From Alkalinema sp. FACHB-956 (GTDB lineage Bacteria; Cyanobacteriota; Cyanobacteriia; Leptolyngbyales; Leptolyngbyaceae): a DNA stretch of 64,000 nt. Positions 1-8,522 of the stretch are shown piece by piece. The translations under genes were made by a program, and so were the position numbers. Every line of letters begins with the position of its first letter. Positions within the stretch are counted from its first letter, which is position 1. The stretch is taken from NCBI RefSeq assembly GCF_014697025.1, contig NZ_JACJRC010000001.1:124001-188000 (forward strand). The letters run 5' to 3'. Under the pieces are notes generated by a model, which was not told the origin of the DNA, made no database searches, and saw only the letters and a program-made list of their open reading frames with translations.

Positions 1-161
1 ATATGGATTGGGCTAGTGCAGATTTGCTGGCAGGTTCAGCCCATTTAATGCGGTATTTAGTGCAGAAAGGTAAGTTACAATCGCTAACGTTTCATCCCTA
101 TCAATTTCCTAACCTACCTAACTTGGGGAAATTACCAGATACACTAACGATTACGGCGTAA
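1..161 (+). CDS. 3' end of an unidentified protein gene (partial)
   Basis: An open frame enters from the left edge and stops with TAA at 159-161. The visible C-terminal part is about 53 residues and ends LPDTLTITA. Its composition is protein-like and the stop is followed at once by a strong hairpin, so I read it as the true end of a gene. I do not recognise the family from this tail, and the start lies outside the window. Confidence 0.5.
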   Translation, partial: MDWASADLLAGSAHLMRYLVQKGKLQSLTFHPYQFPNLPNLGKLPDTLTITA

Positions 162-183
162 GCAATAATAAACAACCAACACA

Positions 184-227
184 AAACCTGTACGATCCCC
201 TTTTTGAGGGGCTAGTCGTACAGGTTT
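184..227. terminator. Strong hairpin, probable bidirectional terminator
   Basis: The 12-base arm at 184-195 (AAACCTGTACGA) is perfectly complementary to 216-227, with an inner CCCC/GGGG pairing around a T5 loop. It lies between the partial gene on the plus strand and the dsbA-like gene on the minus strand, so it sits at a convergent junction and could stop transcription from both sides. Confidence 0.75.
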
Positions 228-239
228 CGGTGCAATTGA

Positions 240-296
240 TTGTGTAGGAAAATGATTGCGCAGGAAATTGATTGCGCAAGAAATTGATTGCGCAGA
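240..296. repeat. Short degenerate tandem repeat, about 16-bp unit
   Basis: Three to four imperfect copies of a unit like ATTGATTGCGCAGGAA lie between the terminator and the end of the dsbA-like gene. They are non-coding. This is one of many short tandem duplications in the spacers of this window. Confidence 0.7.
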
Positions 297-322
297 AAAA
301 TGTGCAGACAATCGATCGTGCT

Positions 323-1126
323 TTATGGGGCTTTAGCCAAAACCAATTGCTCTAAGTTCGGTAACGGAACCGCACCCGAGAGCGTTTCCCCATTGATGAA
401 AAAGAACGGAGTTCCTTGAATTCCCAGTGTGTCAGCCATTTGTTGATCTTGATCAAGCACTTTGGCAAACTCTGGAGAATTCCGGTGCTGATTGAACTGA
501 GTGAGATCGAGCCCTAACTGTTGAGCAAGCTCAAGGTAGAGTTTTTCACCCAGTTCACTTTGACGTTCAAACAACAGATCGTGATATTGCCAAAACTTCC
601 CCTGCTGCTGAGCAGCCCAAGCGGCTTTTGCGGCGGCGATCGCTTCTGGATGAATCGAAGTTAAAGGATAGTGTTTATACACTAAGGTCACTTGCCCTTG
701 ATGTTGCTCCATAAACTGCTTCAGGATTTTATGCGCTTCCGCACAGTATGGGCACTGAAAATCTGCAAATTCGATTAACAACCGTTTCTGATTGGGTGCC
801 CCTTTGGTTGGAGAGTGACCAATTACATTTGCAGGATTTTTCTGGATTTCCTGCTGGAATTGTTGTTTGACTGCCTCCTGTTTTTGTTGTTTTTGTTGTT
901 CTTCAACCTGTAGTGCTTCTCGAATGATGCTGGGATTGCGACGAATGATATTCAAAACCTGCTGTTCTAAGCCAGGATTGATGGCTCGATCGTTATTGCT
1001 GGGGGTGGCAAGGGTGCTGGATTGGGTCTGAAAGATCCCCACAATGAGCGCAATACCGATCGCGACGATTCCCAAACGAGGGATTGTCCGATTCAACCAA
1101 CGACGTAGGGTGTATAGCATTGTCAT
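323..1126 (-). CDS. DsbA-family thiol:disulfide oxidoreductase, membrane-anchored
   Basis: The protein has 267 residues. Residues 15-32 form one hydrophobic segment (signal anchor), followed by a Gln/Lys/Glu-rich helical linker (about 50-100) and a thioredoxin-fold DsbA domain from about 113. The active site CPYC is at 125-128 after IEFADFQ, and the cis-Pro loop GTPFFFING is near residue 240. The organisation fits the DsbA/BdbD-like oxidoreductases (DSBA_Thioredoxin_4 type) that introduce or shuffle disulfides outside the cytoplasm. It lies downstream of, and on the same strand as, a 20-cysteine exported protein, a plausible substrate. The start is ATG at 1126 or the third codon (ATG, 1120). 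The 23-bp upstream repeat overlaps the first ATG, and no clear Shine-Dalgarno is seen. Confidence 0.88.
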   Translation of the reverse strand: MTMLYTLRRWLNRTIPRLGIVAIGIALIVGIFQTQSSTLATPSNNDRAINPGLEQQVLNIIRRNPSIIREALQVEEQQKQQKQEAVKQQFQQEIQKNPANVIGHSPTKGAPNQKRLLIEFADFQCPYCAEAHKILKQFMEQHQGQVTLVYKHYPLTSIHPEAIAAAKAAWAAQQQGKFWQYHDLLFERQSELGEKLYLELAQQLGLDLTQFNQHRNSPEFAKVLDQDQQMADTLGIQGTPFFFINGETLSGAVPLPNLEQLVLAKAP

Positions 1127-1190
1127 GAGTCAGGATTACTAAAGGTCATGAGTCAGGATTACTAAAGGTCATGAGTCAGGATTGCTAAGG
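1123..1190. repeat. Three tandem copies of a 23-bp unit upstream of the dsbA-like gene
   Basis: Units 1123-1145, 1146-1168 and 1169-1190 (unit begins TCATGAGTCAGGATTACTAA) are head to tail; the third copy has one substitution and one deletion. The first unit contains the start codon of the minus-strand dsbA-like gene, so the array forms its entire 5' leader. There are no spacers, so it is not a CRISPR array. Confidence 0.9.
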
Positions 1191-1254
1191 CATCGAGCAG
1201 AAAACTAGATGCCATTGCAAACAAGATGCGAACGAGACTATGACGCGATCGGGG

Positions 1255-2298
1255 CTATTTCGGGGCATCACACACCCGTCTGCCATAGGCACTGATCACT
1301 TGGGAAATTCCCGTTGGGTCAAAGCCAGCCATTGCCCGCAGCATTTCCTCTTCATTGTTAGCATTGGCAACTTTATTCATCCGCATCGCAAAACTAATGC
1401 CCTCTGCGGTATTCTCAATGGCCTTAAATTCCTTAGTCGCTTTCACCGCAGTCCAAGAGGTCTTCAGTGTATTCACCATCTTGGCAACTTTTCCTGCCCC
1501 TTGAGCCGAGTTCACCGCCGCAGAGGCTCCCCCTGACGAACCCAAGGAGGCAATATTGGCGGCCAAACTGAGGGTGCTCATGACCTGATTGGCTGTGACT
1601 TCAGCACAAAACTTGGCACTGGAAGCACAGCCCGCCCCACAAGCAACATATCCAGTGGGACATTGCCCCCAACAGACAGGGCCGATCCCTTCATAGTTCG
1701 TACGGCAAGCAGAGTAACAGAGTCCTGCATCCCCTTGCAGGTTAGGCTTACACACCAAGGGCTTGGGATCCCCAATAATGACTTTTTTGGCACAGGATAA
1801 ATCAATCCCAGGATTCAATCCCAGGGCTGAACAATCGGGTTGATTGGGGCGGCAGATATTGCTCCCAAACGCGCTGTAACCCGTTCTGCATTTGGGGTAA
1901 ATAATGGCTCCATTTTGCTCACAGCCTTGGGGATTTTCCGCAGCGCAACGCGCCCGTGCTCCATCCAAGCTGAAGGCTTTGTCTCCAAACTTCCAGGGAT
2001 ACCCAGCACCTCGCCCATATTCGGTCGCGCGGCAGAACAGTCCATCATCCCGCATCCCGGAGGGACAGACGGAATGACAATCAAACCCAACACGGGTGGT
2101 ATTGGCGGGGCACTGGCTGTAACTTAAAGCCCCAATGGTCACCCGTCCGTCTCCCGCTTCCGTGGGGATGGTGCCGACTCCCCGTCCATAGGAGCTTTTC
2201 CAGCAAAAATCATCAGCTCCGAGGGCTGCCGACGAGAAAACTCCGATCAATAAGGGAACGATGGATAACTTGGTTGTAAGACGCCCTAAATTTTTCAT
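1255..2298 (-). CDS. Exported cysteine-rich protein of unknown function
   Basis: The protein has 347 residues. A clear Sec signal peptide (residues 1-28, cleavage after SAALGA) is followed by about 200 residues with 19 of the 20 cysteines, in recurring patterns such as CPxGYxxCGxxC and CRxGY. After that comes a Cys-poor, Ala-rich helical tail (about 240-340). The even cysteine number and export signal predict a disulfide-stabilised secreted or periplasmic protein. The CPxGYxxCGAxC pattern recalls cysteine-rich secreted proteins I associate with oomycetes and other protists; that is memory, not a search. The gene is upstream of the DsbA-like gene on the same strand with a 128-bp gap, which suggests a substrate-foldase pair. 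A possible -10/-35 region lies in the AT-rich 2299-2400 stretch. Confidence 0.75.
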   Translation of the reverse strand: MKNLGRLTTKLSIVPLLIGVFSSAALGADDFCWKSSYGRGVGTIPTEAGDGRVTIGALSYSQCPANTTRVGFDCHSVCPSGMRDDGLFCRATEYGRGAGYPWKFGDKAFSLDGARARCAAENPQGCEQNGAIIYPKCRTGYSAFGSNICRPNQPDCSALGLNPGIDLSCAKKVIIGDPKPLVCKPNLQGDAGLCYSACRTNYEGIGPVCWGQCPTGYVACGAGCASSAKFCAEVTANQVMSTLSLAANIASLGSSGGASAAVNSAQGAGKVAKMVNTLKTSWTAVKATKEFKAIENTAEGISFAMRMNKVANANNEEEMLRAMAGFDPTGISQVISAYGRRVCDAPK

Positions 2299-2781
2299 GA
2301 TTTATAGAAATAAGGGGGTACAGGAAAAGCTAATTGCCTCACTAATATTTCGCTCCAGAAACTTACAGCACCTCGCTCTTATCTGGTTTGTTTAACTAGT
2401 GGGATGCCTGAAATTTATGGAGGGGATTTCTAGCAAGAAAAATCCCATTGTTGAGTCATCATTCCTAACTCAACAATTCCCGGAATGTATCTTTTATGGG
2501 AAAAATAACTGATCACTGATACCACTATGAGATTAACCAGTTCAGTTGTAGAAACACCATCGAAGTTTGTGATCTTAAGCCTGAAACTTTATAGTTTTTT
2601 TTATCCTTCTCTCGATTCATTAATTGGTCGAAATCAGGAGCCGATCGCTTCAGTTAAATACTCCGTTCGTTTATTAAATTAAATGTAAACTTGTTCACCC
2701 TCCTCGCGTAATTGCCGTACGCTACCAAAAAAAGATTGTGTTCTATGCTTGTGCGTTTTCCTCGTATTACTTGTGCTCTTA
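2299..2781. other. Intergenic region between divergent genes, no gene seen
   Basis: This is 480 bp of AT-rich DNA between the minus-strand Cys-rich gene and the plus-strand NB-ARC gene, so promoters for both should lie here. Short open frames present are poor in composition and overlap the NB-ARC start. I see no RNA gene or hairpin I can support. Confidence 0.5.
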
Positions 2782-4323
2782 ATGATGTCCAATACTCCAA
2801 TGCCCCAAACTCCAACGCCTTCAACACAAACGCCTTCAACGCAAACGCCCCAAACGCAACGACGACATCGGAAAATTGCCATTCTGAGTCCTCAAGGCTT
2901 CCACAGACTGCAAACGGCGATCACTCAATTGAGTGGTGGGCATCCTGACGCAAAATCTGTCACGTTAGAAGTCTTAAGTGAAAAGACTGGACTCTCCACC
3001 CATACCCTCAGTAAAGTTCATGCAAGGCAAGTGAGTGTCGATCGACGCACCTTGTTTCGCTATTTCAGTGCCTTTAACTTGACCTTAGAAAAGGAAGATT
3101 ATATCTGTCCTTTTGAGATTGAACCCATTCCGATCGATCAGCCTTTTGTAGAGAAAAACTTTGTAGATCACCCTTCTCAGGGACTGCAAAATGATCGAAT
3201 GGCTACTTCACCGTATTCTGTGAATTGGGGAATTGCACCGGATGTTTCTACGTTCTATGGTCGCAGTACAGAACTAGCAACTTTGACCCACTGGATTAAC
3301 CACCATCATTGTCGCGTTGTAACGCTTGTGGGGATGGGTGGAATTGGTAAGACTTGGCTCGCCACCAAATTGGCGGAACAGATACAATCGCACTTTCAGA
3401 TCGTTCTTTGGCGTAGTTTAAAACCGATTTCACGATCGACTCCACTGTTGCCATTTAATCACTTTCTTGATGATTTAATTCATCACTTTGCGCCCTATTC
3501 TACCAGCCCAGCCCCATCAGAACCGTTAGGGATCAAGATGCGATACTTGACGGATTGCTTCAATCGGTTTCGCTGTCTGGTCATCCTCGATAATATTGAG
3601 TCGATCGCTAAACCCCGGAGCGCATTTTCGGTTTCGAGCCAGCCTAGTCTGTTGAGGAATGGAGTCAACGATGAAGCGACTCGTGAAGCGACCTGTGAAG
3701 CTTACAGTTATTTCCTTCGGCAATTCGCGATCGGGCGACATCAAAGCTGTGTGATTGCAACCAGCCAGATTGATCCGCAGTTACACTGGGCGGTGTCCGA
3801 TCATCTATTCGGGATCAACTCCCTACGACTGCAAGGCTTAACCTTAGTAGATATTCAACAGATGCTACAACCGATCGGGCAGTTCCAAGGCACGACTCGA
3901 GACTGGCATGATCTCGTGAGCTTTTATAATGGTCATCCTCAAGTTTTGTGTATGGTTGCTCGTGTGATCCAACATCTATTTGGGGGAAATATCGCAGATT
4001 TCCTACAGAACAAGGCACTATTGTTTGCTGATCTACAGGATTTTTTAGATCAGCAACTGGGGGATGTATCTGATTTGGAACAGGGAATCATCAAGATTTT
4101 AGCGGATCAGAATCAGCCGCTTTCCTTTGGGGATCTCCAACAGCGTCTATCTCCTAGCATTTCCAATACTGCACTTTTAGAATCCCTCAAGTATTTAAAG
4201 TCACGTTCTCTGATTGAACAAACGACGGCTCACTTTTCCCTTCCCTCCATGTTGGTTCACTATCTGCGATCGCAATACGGAATGGGAACACCGTATGAGA
4301 ACACGATGGAGGCTGCCTGTTAG
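2782..4323 (+). CDS. NB-ARC (STAND) ATPase with N-terminal helical domain, no sensor repeats
   Basis: The protein is about 513 residues from ATG 2782. Translation could begin at 2749, but that adds a hydrophobic stretch unlike the family. The N-terminus holds a Thr/Pro/Gln-rich 15-bp tandem repeat (2815-2859). Next is the helical domain common at the front of cyanobacterial NB-ARC proteins (ILSPQGFHRLQTA ... TGLSTHTLSKVHARQ), then an NB-ARC domain with Walker A GMGGIGKTWLA near residue 185, a CLVILDNIE Walker B, a CVIATSQ sensor-like motif and a winged-helix region. Family members usually carry WD40, TPR or pentapeptide repeats after this; here the protein ends soon after the winged helix. 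It may be a truncated sensor, a stand-alone regulator, or a member using a partner protein for sensing. Confidence 0.78.
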   Translation: MMSNTPMPQTPTPSTQTPSTQTPQTQRRHRKIAILSPQGFHRLQTAITQLSGGHPDAKSVTLEVLSEKTGLSTHTLSKVHARQVSVDRRTLFRYFSAFNLTLEKEDYICPFEIEPIPIDQPFVEKNFVDHPSQGLQNDRMATSPYSVNWGIAPDVSTFYGRSTELATLTHWINHHHCRVVTLVGMGGIGKTWLATKLAEQIQSHFQIVLWRSLKPISRSTPLLPFNHFLDDLIHHFAPYSTSPAPSEPLGIKMRYLTDCFNRFRCLVILDNIESIAKPRSAFSVSSQPSLLRNGVNDEATREATCEAYSYFLRQFAIGRHQSCVIATSQIDPQLHWAVSDHLFGINSLRLQGLTLVDIQQMLQPIGQFQGTTRDWHDLVSFYNGHPQVLCMVARVIQHLFGGNIADFLQNKALLFADLQDFLDQQLGDVSDLEQGIIKILADQNQPLSFGDLQQRLSPSISNTALLESLKYLKSRSLIEQTTAHFSLPSMLVHYLRSQYGMGTPYENTMEAAC

Positions 4324-4365
4324 CAGAATGCCTAAGCTACCCGTAGCTGCAATTTAAATCAACAC

Positions 4366-4409
4366 AAAATAAGGTACGGATCTCTTTTAGAGCGTAATCC
4401 GTACCTTAT
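4366..4409. terminator. Convergent-gene hairpin terminator
   Basis: The arm at about 4369-4381 (ATAAGGTACGGAT) is perfectly complementary to 4397-4409, with a 15-base loop. It sits between the convergent NB-ARC gene and ppc and probably terminates both. A 14-bp tandem duplication (AATTGCGGTGAGTC) follows at 4425-4452. Confidence 0.75.
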
Positions 4410-4461
4410 CTCGATAATTTAGCCAATTGCGGTGAGTCAATTGCGGTGAGTCAACCGTACA

Positions 4462-7400
4462 TCAGCCTGTATTACGCATTCCCGCAGCAATCCCGTTGAT
4501 TGTCAGTAGTGCTCCTCGCAACAGTTCACCTTTGCTATAGCGCGATCGCATCATGCCTGTGGCAGAACTGCTCTTGTGTTGCCGCAGACGTTGCAGCAAT
4601 GATACTTGCAGGAATCCCAACGGAACGATCGTGCCATTGCGGAGCTGTACCGATCGTTGCAGCTCGGGATCGCCATCCAGCAATTTCTTATGCCCGGTAA
4701 TGGTCAGTACCACATCCCGTGTCAGGTGATATTCCTGGGCAATTTGTTCGAATAGCCGCTCAAACCGTTCCCGATCTTCTGGGAGGGATAACTGCTGGAC
4801 ATAGTGCTCTGCAATTTGCAAATCCACCTTGGCCAAGGTCATCTCCACCTTAGAAATCACCATCTTAAAGAAGGGCCATTTCACATAGAAATAGCTCAGG
4901 AGTTTGAGATGATCTTCCTTCTCATCCAAAAATTCCTGCAAAGCCGTTCCCACCCCGTACCAAGCAGGTAACAAAAAGCGGCTTTGCGTCCAGCTAAACA
5001 CCCAAGGAATGGCCCGTAAGCTGCCTAAATCTTTCTTCCCTCCCCGACGGGCCGGACGGGAACTAATTTGCAGTTGGCTGATTTCCTCGATCGGTGTGAC
5101 CTGATGGAAAAAGTCGATAAAGTCGGGCTGCTCATAGATCAACTTGCGGTAATGGCCGCGCGACTTCGCCGCCAATTCCTCCATAATTTGCTGCCATTCT
5201 TCGATTTCATCGAACTTCGTCCCCAGCAAACTCCCTTGTAGCACCGCCGTAGAAGCCGTTTCCAAGTTATACAGCGCTAACTCCGGTAGGGAATACTTGG
5301 ACGCCAAGACTTCACCCTGTTCCGTGATCTTGATGCGGCCATTCATGCTCGGCCCCGGTTGGGCCAAGATTGCCTCGTAGGCAGGGCCACCGCCACGACC
5401 CACCGATCCCCCTCGCCCGTGGAAGATGCGCAGCTCCGCATTGTAACGCTGAGCAATCTGTTGCAAGGCTTGCTGGGCCTTGTGAATTTCCCAATTGCTA
5501 CTGAGGAAGCCGGAATCCTTATTACTGTCGGAATACCCCAGCATCACTTCTTGGATCACGGGACTATCCCCATCGGCAGCTTGGCTGCTGGCCAACATAC
5601 TGCGATAGAACGGTAATTCCAGCAGTTCGGTCATCACCTTGGGGGCTTTCTGCAAGTCTTCCACGGTTTCAAACAGCGGCACCACTTGCAAGGTACTGGC
5701 GTTATTGGCGGGATCATACAGTCCTGCTTCCTTCGCCAACAGCAAGACTTCGAGCAAATCGCTGACATCGTGGCTCATGCTGATGACGTAGGACTTGCAA
5801 ATGCCCGTGCCAAATTCCCGCTGGATGGCTCGCACCATGCGCAGGGTTTCGATCGCTTCCTTGGTCTTGTCGCTGAAGGGGAGTTCCCGAGGCACCAGAG
5901 GCCGACGGGTTTTAATTTCCTGGGTCAGGAAGGCCACCCGTTCTGGCTCAGACATCTCGTTGTAGGACTTGGGCAGAATTTGCAGGTACTCCACCACTTC
6001 TGCGATCGTGTCGGAGTGGCGGGTACTTTCCTGGCGGATGTCCAAGTGGGTCAGCATAAAGCCAAAGATTTCGGCCTGACAGATCAGGTAATCTAAATCC
6101 CGACAGCTTAATCCGGTTTCGCTGAGATTTTTTTGAATCAGCCGCAGTTCTGCCAGAAACTCATCTCCGGACTTGTAGTAAATGGCCTCATCCCAGTCGG
6201 TATTTTCCGGCTGTTGCCAATCGCCGTTGAACAGTTCCTGGTTGCGCTCCTGGGTATTTTCCAGGCGTTTGTGAATGTAGGCCAGCTTGAGGCGGTAGGG
6301 TTCCTGGCGATAACGAATGGCCAAGCGATCGTAGACCTTGGGCAACCGGACGCGATCCTGCTCTAGGGACTCTAACAAGTCCGGCATCACATCACTCCAA
6401 TGCAGGGACAGACTGAGCAAGTCAATCAGTCGCTTCACTGACTGCATATATTTTTCTAGCACCAAGCGCCGTTGGTAGCAGGCCGTCTGCCAGGTGACCT
6501 GGGGCGTTACGGAGGGGTTGCCATCCCGATCGCTGCCCACCCAAGAACCAAAGCGGCAGAAGTTATAGCGCGGCAACTGCATCTGCGGAAAGGATGCGGT
6601 TAAGGACTGCTGCAACCGCTGGAAGAGCAGAGGCATGGCATCGAACAGCACTTCCTGGAAATAGTGCAGGGTGTAATCCACTTCGTCCAGAACCGTCGGC
6701 TTGAACTGGTGCAGTTCATCGGTACGCCACCACAGGCGAATTTCCTCCATTAGGCGATCGCGTAAGCCTTGGGCTTCCCAGGATGTGGCAGCATGGGGGC
6801 CACTGCTTTCCGCCCGATCGAGTTCCCGCAAGAGTTTGGCGATGCGGCGTTGCTTGTCACGAATCGTGTGCCGGACGATCTCCGTGGGGTGGGCGGTAAA
6901 CACGAGCCAAACTTCTAAGCGATCGACCAGTTTTTGAATCTGTTGAGGTGGCACATTCAACTTCTTCAGCCGAGGAAAGAGCCACTGAAAGGTGCCAACC
7001 CCGCGCCGACTGGCCTGCGGATGCTGGGATTTTTTATGCAACAGGTCAGACTCCAGACTGTTGTAGGAGTGGGGGGTTTCTCCGACGGTTTCCAAATCCC
7101 AGTAGCTACCCACTTCATCCGCCTCGACCACCTCTTGCGCTGCGCGGTACTGAAGCTGCTGATCGCGTTGCTCGTAGTGCTGCTCCACAATATTGATTAA
7201 CTGAAAGTAGAGGGCAAAGGCGCGGGCTGCCCGGATTGCCTCATTCAGTTCTAACTGTTCCACCACCTTCAGGGCATCGGAGGCTTCGGAATTAGCCGCC
7301 TGTCCTTCGGGGGAACATAGATCGAGCAACTGATTCAATAAGTCTACGAGGGCCTGTCCACACTCCTGCCGCAAGACTGACTCCCACAAGTCCTCGACCA

Positions 7401-7527
7401 TTTTGAGGCGATGGCGCAGAAAAAGTTCTGAGGTCATGACAGCCACGTCCTCCAAAACATTCTCTGAAACAGTCATTGCAGGGAGCTGGGTGGACAACTC
7501 ATCGGATGATGGGCGAATCGAACTCAT
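4462..7527 (-). CDS. ppc: Phosphoenolpyruvate carboxylase
   Basis: At 1021 residues this is the usual length for the cyanobacterial enzyme. It carboxylates PEP with bicarbonate to oxaloacetate, the anaplerotic entry to the TCA intermediates, in the cytoplasm. All signature regions are visible: [13 protein letters not shown] (catalytic His), [15 protein letters not shown], the second active-site segment [19 protein letters not shown] with the glycine-rich loop [15 protein letters not shown], and the C-terminal AAGMRNTG, equivalent to the conserved QNTG end. The plant-type N-terminal phosphorylation motif is absent, as expected in bacteria. The start at 7527 gives a slightly long but normal cyanobacterial N-terminus ([10 protein letters not shown]). 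It is monocistronic, with a convergent terminator downstream. Confidence 0.98.
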   Translation of the reverse strand: MSSIRPSSDELSTQLPAMTVSENVLEDVAVMTSELFLRHRLKMVEDLWESVLRQECGQALVDLLNQLLDLCSPEGQAANSEASDALKVVEQLELNEAIRAARAFALYFQLINIVEQHYEQRDQQLQYRAAQEVVEADEVGSYWDLETVGETPHSYNSLESDLLHKKSQHPQASRRGVGTFQWLFPRLKKLNVPPQQIQKLVDRLEVWLVFTAHPTEIVRHTIRDKQRRIAKLLRELDRAESSGPHAATSWEAQGLRDRLMEEIRLWWRTDELHQFKPTVLDEVDYTLHYFQEVLFDAMPLLFQRLQQSLTASFPQMQLPRYNFCRFGSWVGSDRDGNPSVTPQVTWQTACYQRRLVLEKYMQSVKRLIDLLSLSLHWSDVMPDLLESLEQDRVRLPKVYDRLAIRYRQEPYRLKLAYIHKRLENTQERNQELFNGDWQQPENTDWDEAIYYKSGDEFLAELRLIQKNLSETGLSCRDLDYLICQAEIFGFMLTHLDIRQESTRHSDTIAEVVEYLQILPKSYNEMSEPERVAFLTQEIKTRRPLVPRELPFSDKTKEAIETLRMVRAIQREFGTGICKSYVISMSHDVSDLLEVLLLAKEAGLYDPANNASTLQVVPLFETVEDLQKAPKVMTELLELPFYRSMLASSQAADGDSPVIQEVMLGYSDSNKDSGFLSSNWEIHKAQQALQQIAQRYNAELRIFHGRGGSVGRGGGPAYEAILAQPGPSMNGRIKITEQGEVLASKYSLPELALYNLETASTAVLQGSLLGTKFDEIEEWQQIMEELAAKSRGHYRKLIYEQPDFIDFFHQVTPIEEISQLQISSRPARRGGKKDLGSLRAIPWVFSWTQSRFLLPAWYGVGTALQEFLDEKEDHLKLLSYFYVKWPFFKMVISKVEMTLAKVDLQIAEHYVQQLSLPEDRERFERLFEQIAQEYHLTRDVVLTITGHKKLLDGDPELQRSVQLRNGTIVPLGFLQVSLLQRLRQHKSSSATGMMRSRYSKGELLRGALLTINGIAAGMRNTG

Positions 7528-7623
7528 AGCGGCAGTTTCAGCAGAGATACTTCATCATTGTATGGGCTTACGTGTCTTTCTCCAGTCATTGCAGGGGAGG
7601 GAGACACGATTCATCAGCCAACT

Positions 7624-8070
7624 TCAGCCCATTCCCGATGGGGAGGAATCTGAGGAAGACACGGGCGTGGGATCGTTTGCGGTGGGTTGAAAAAAGTCCA
7701 AGTTTGGCAAGCGATCGCCTCGAAATAACTCCTCGCTCAAAAGACCGAAGGATTGCAGCCCCTGAGACAGCATTCGTCCACCTTTGAGGAGGGTGAGCAA
7801 AGATAGGGTCGCGGTAGTGACGATTAAATCGGATCCAAATGATCGTCTATCCCGCTCCGAGGAGATTGAATTGAATGGTACGCGGTGGGAACTTTGCATA
7901 GGGCGACAACTTCCAATAAACCGGGCGATGTTCCTCAAGACTGTATTCAGCAATACCAGATTCAGCAAGCCCGAAGTTCTGGGATTGCTAAGGGCATTGA
8001 TTCCAACTGAACGGAAACAACCTAACAACTTTGGAATTTCCACTTGAAAATTCCAAAGTTGCCACTGCAA
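7624..8070 (-). CDS. Possible small protein; only the C-terminal two-thirds looks coding
   Basis: A minus-strand frame upstream of ppc runs for 148 codons. The last 70 residues (about 7624-7836, containing LSLLTLLKGGRMLSQGLQSF and LLSEELFRGDRLPNLDFF) have regular amphipathic character and look like a real protein, whereas the first part looks random. No ATG, GTG or TTG precedes the convincing part closely, so either an unusual start is used, the gene is decayed, or the frame is fortuitous. I do not recognise the family. Confidence 0.35.
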   Translation of the reverse strand: MQWQLWNFQVEIPKLLGCFRSVGINALSNPRTSGLLNLVLLNTVLRNIARFIGSCRPMQSSHRVPFNSISSERDRRSFGSDLIVTTATLSLLTLLKGGRMLSQGLQSFGLLSEELFRGDRLPNLDFFQPTANDPTPVSSSDSSPSGMG

Positions 8071-8522
8071 TCTTGCGACTTGAAATTACGACTTAAATAA
8101 ATTGCGACTTAAATAAGGTAGCTGAAAACTGTAACTGAAAAGAAGTTGCGCAGAAATTGCGGCTGAGGTGAGTGATGCAGGTTAACTGCTGGGCTAGGTT
8201 GCCACTGAGTTAAGTTGCTGAGGGCATCAGCGATTTGAGATCCCTTCTTCCCTAGATTACAGCAGGATCCACTAGCGTCTTTATGGATCCTGCTACTGCT
8301 GGAATGCACGGTAGAATGCGAGGAGCCATGGGAGCAAATTACCTCAATTCGATCGATTGAACGATGGGATTCTGAGATCGAATTGAAACAAGGGTGTATC
8401 ATCTGTTGAAAACGGCAAGTGTTCCTCAGGAGCACTATCTGTAGGGTCGATCTGCCAAAGAACAAACTGGCTATAGGGTCAGATCGCTACTCCCATTCTG
8501 TTCAACCGAGTCGTTAGTTGCG
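8071..8522. other. Intergenic region with a 10-bp perfect hairpin
   Basis: An inverted repeat at 8261-8270 / 8285-8294 (AGCAGGATCC and its complement, 14-base loop) lies about 230 bp upstream of the DUF1574 gene. A short direct duplication of GACTTAAATAA occurs at 8088-8116. No T-run follows the hairpin, so its role is open. Open frames over this stretch have no protein character. Confidence 0.5.

Noticed and set aside
1123-1190. Repeat array that might be taken for CRISPR
   Set aside because: The three 23-bp units are contiguous without spacers and overlap a start codon; no cas genes occur in the window.
4500-7200. Several long frames opposite ppc
   Set aside because: They are antisense shadows caused by the GC-biased third codon positions of ppc and have no family features.
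8109-8465. 118-codon minus-strand frame upstream of the DUF1574 gene
   Set aside because: Composition is random (many Ser, His, Arg), it spans a hairpin, and it has no convincing start or neighbours.
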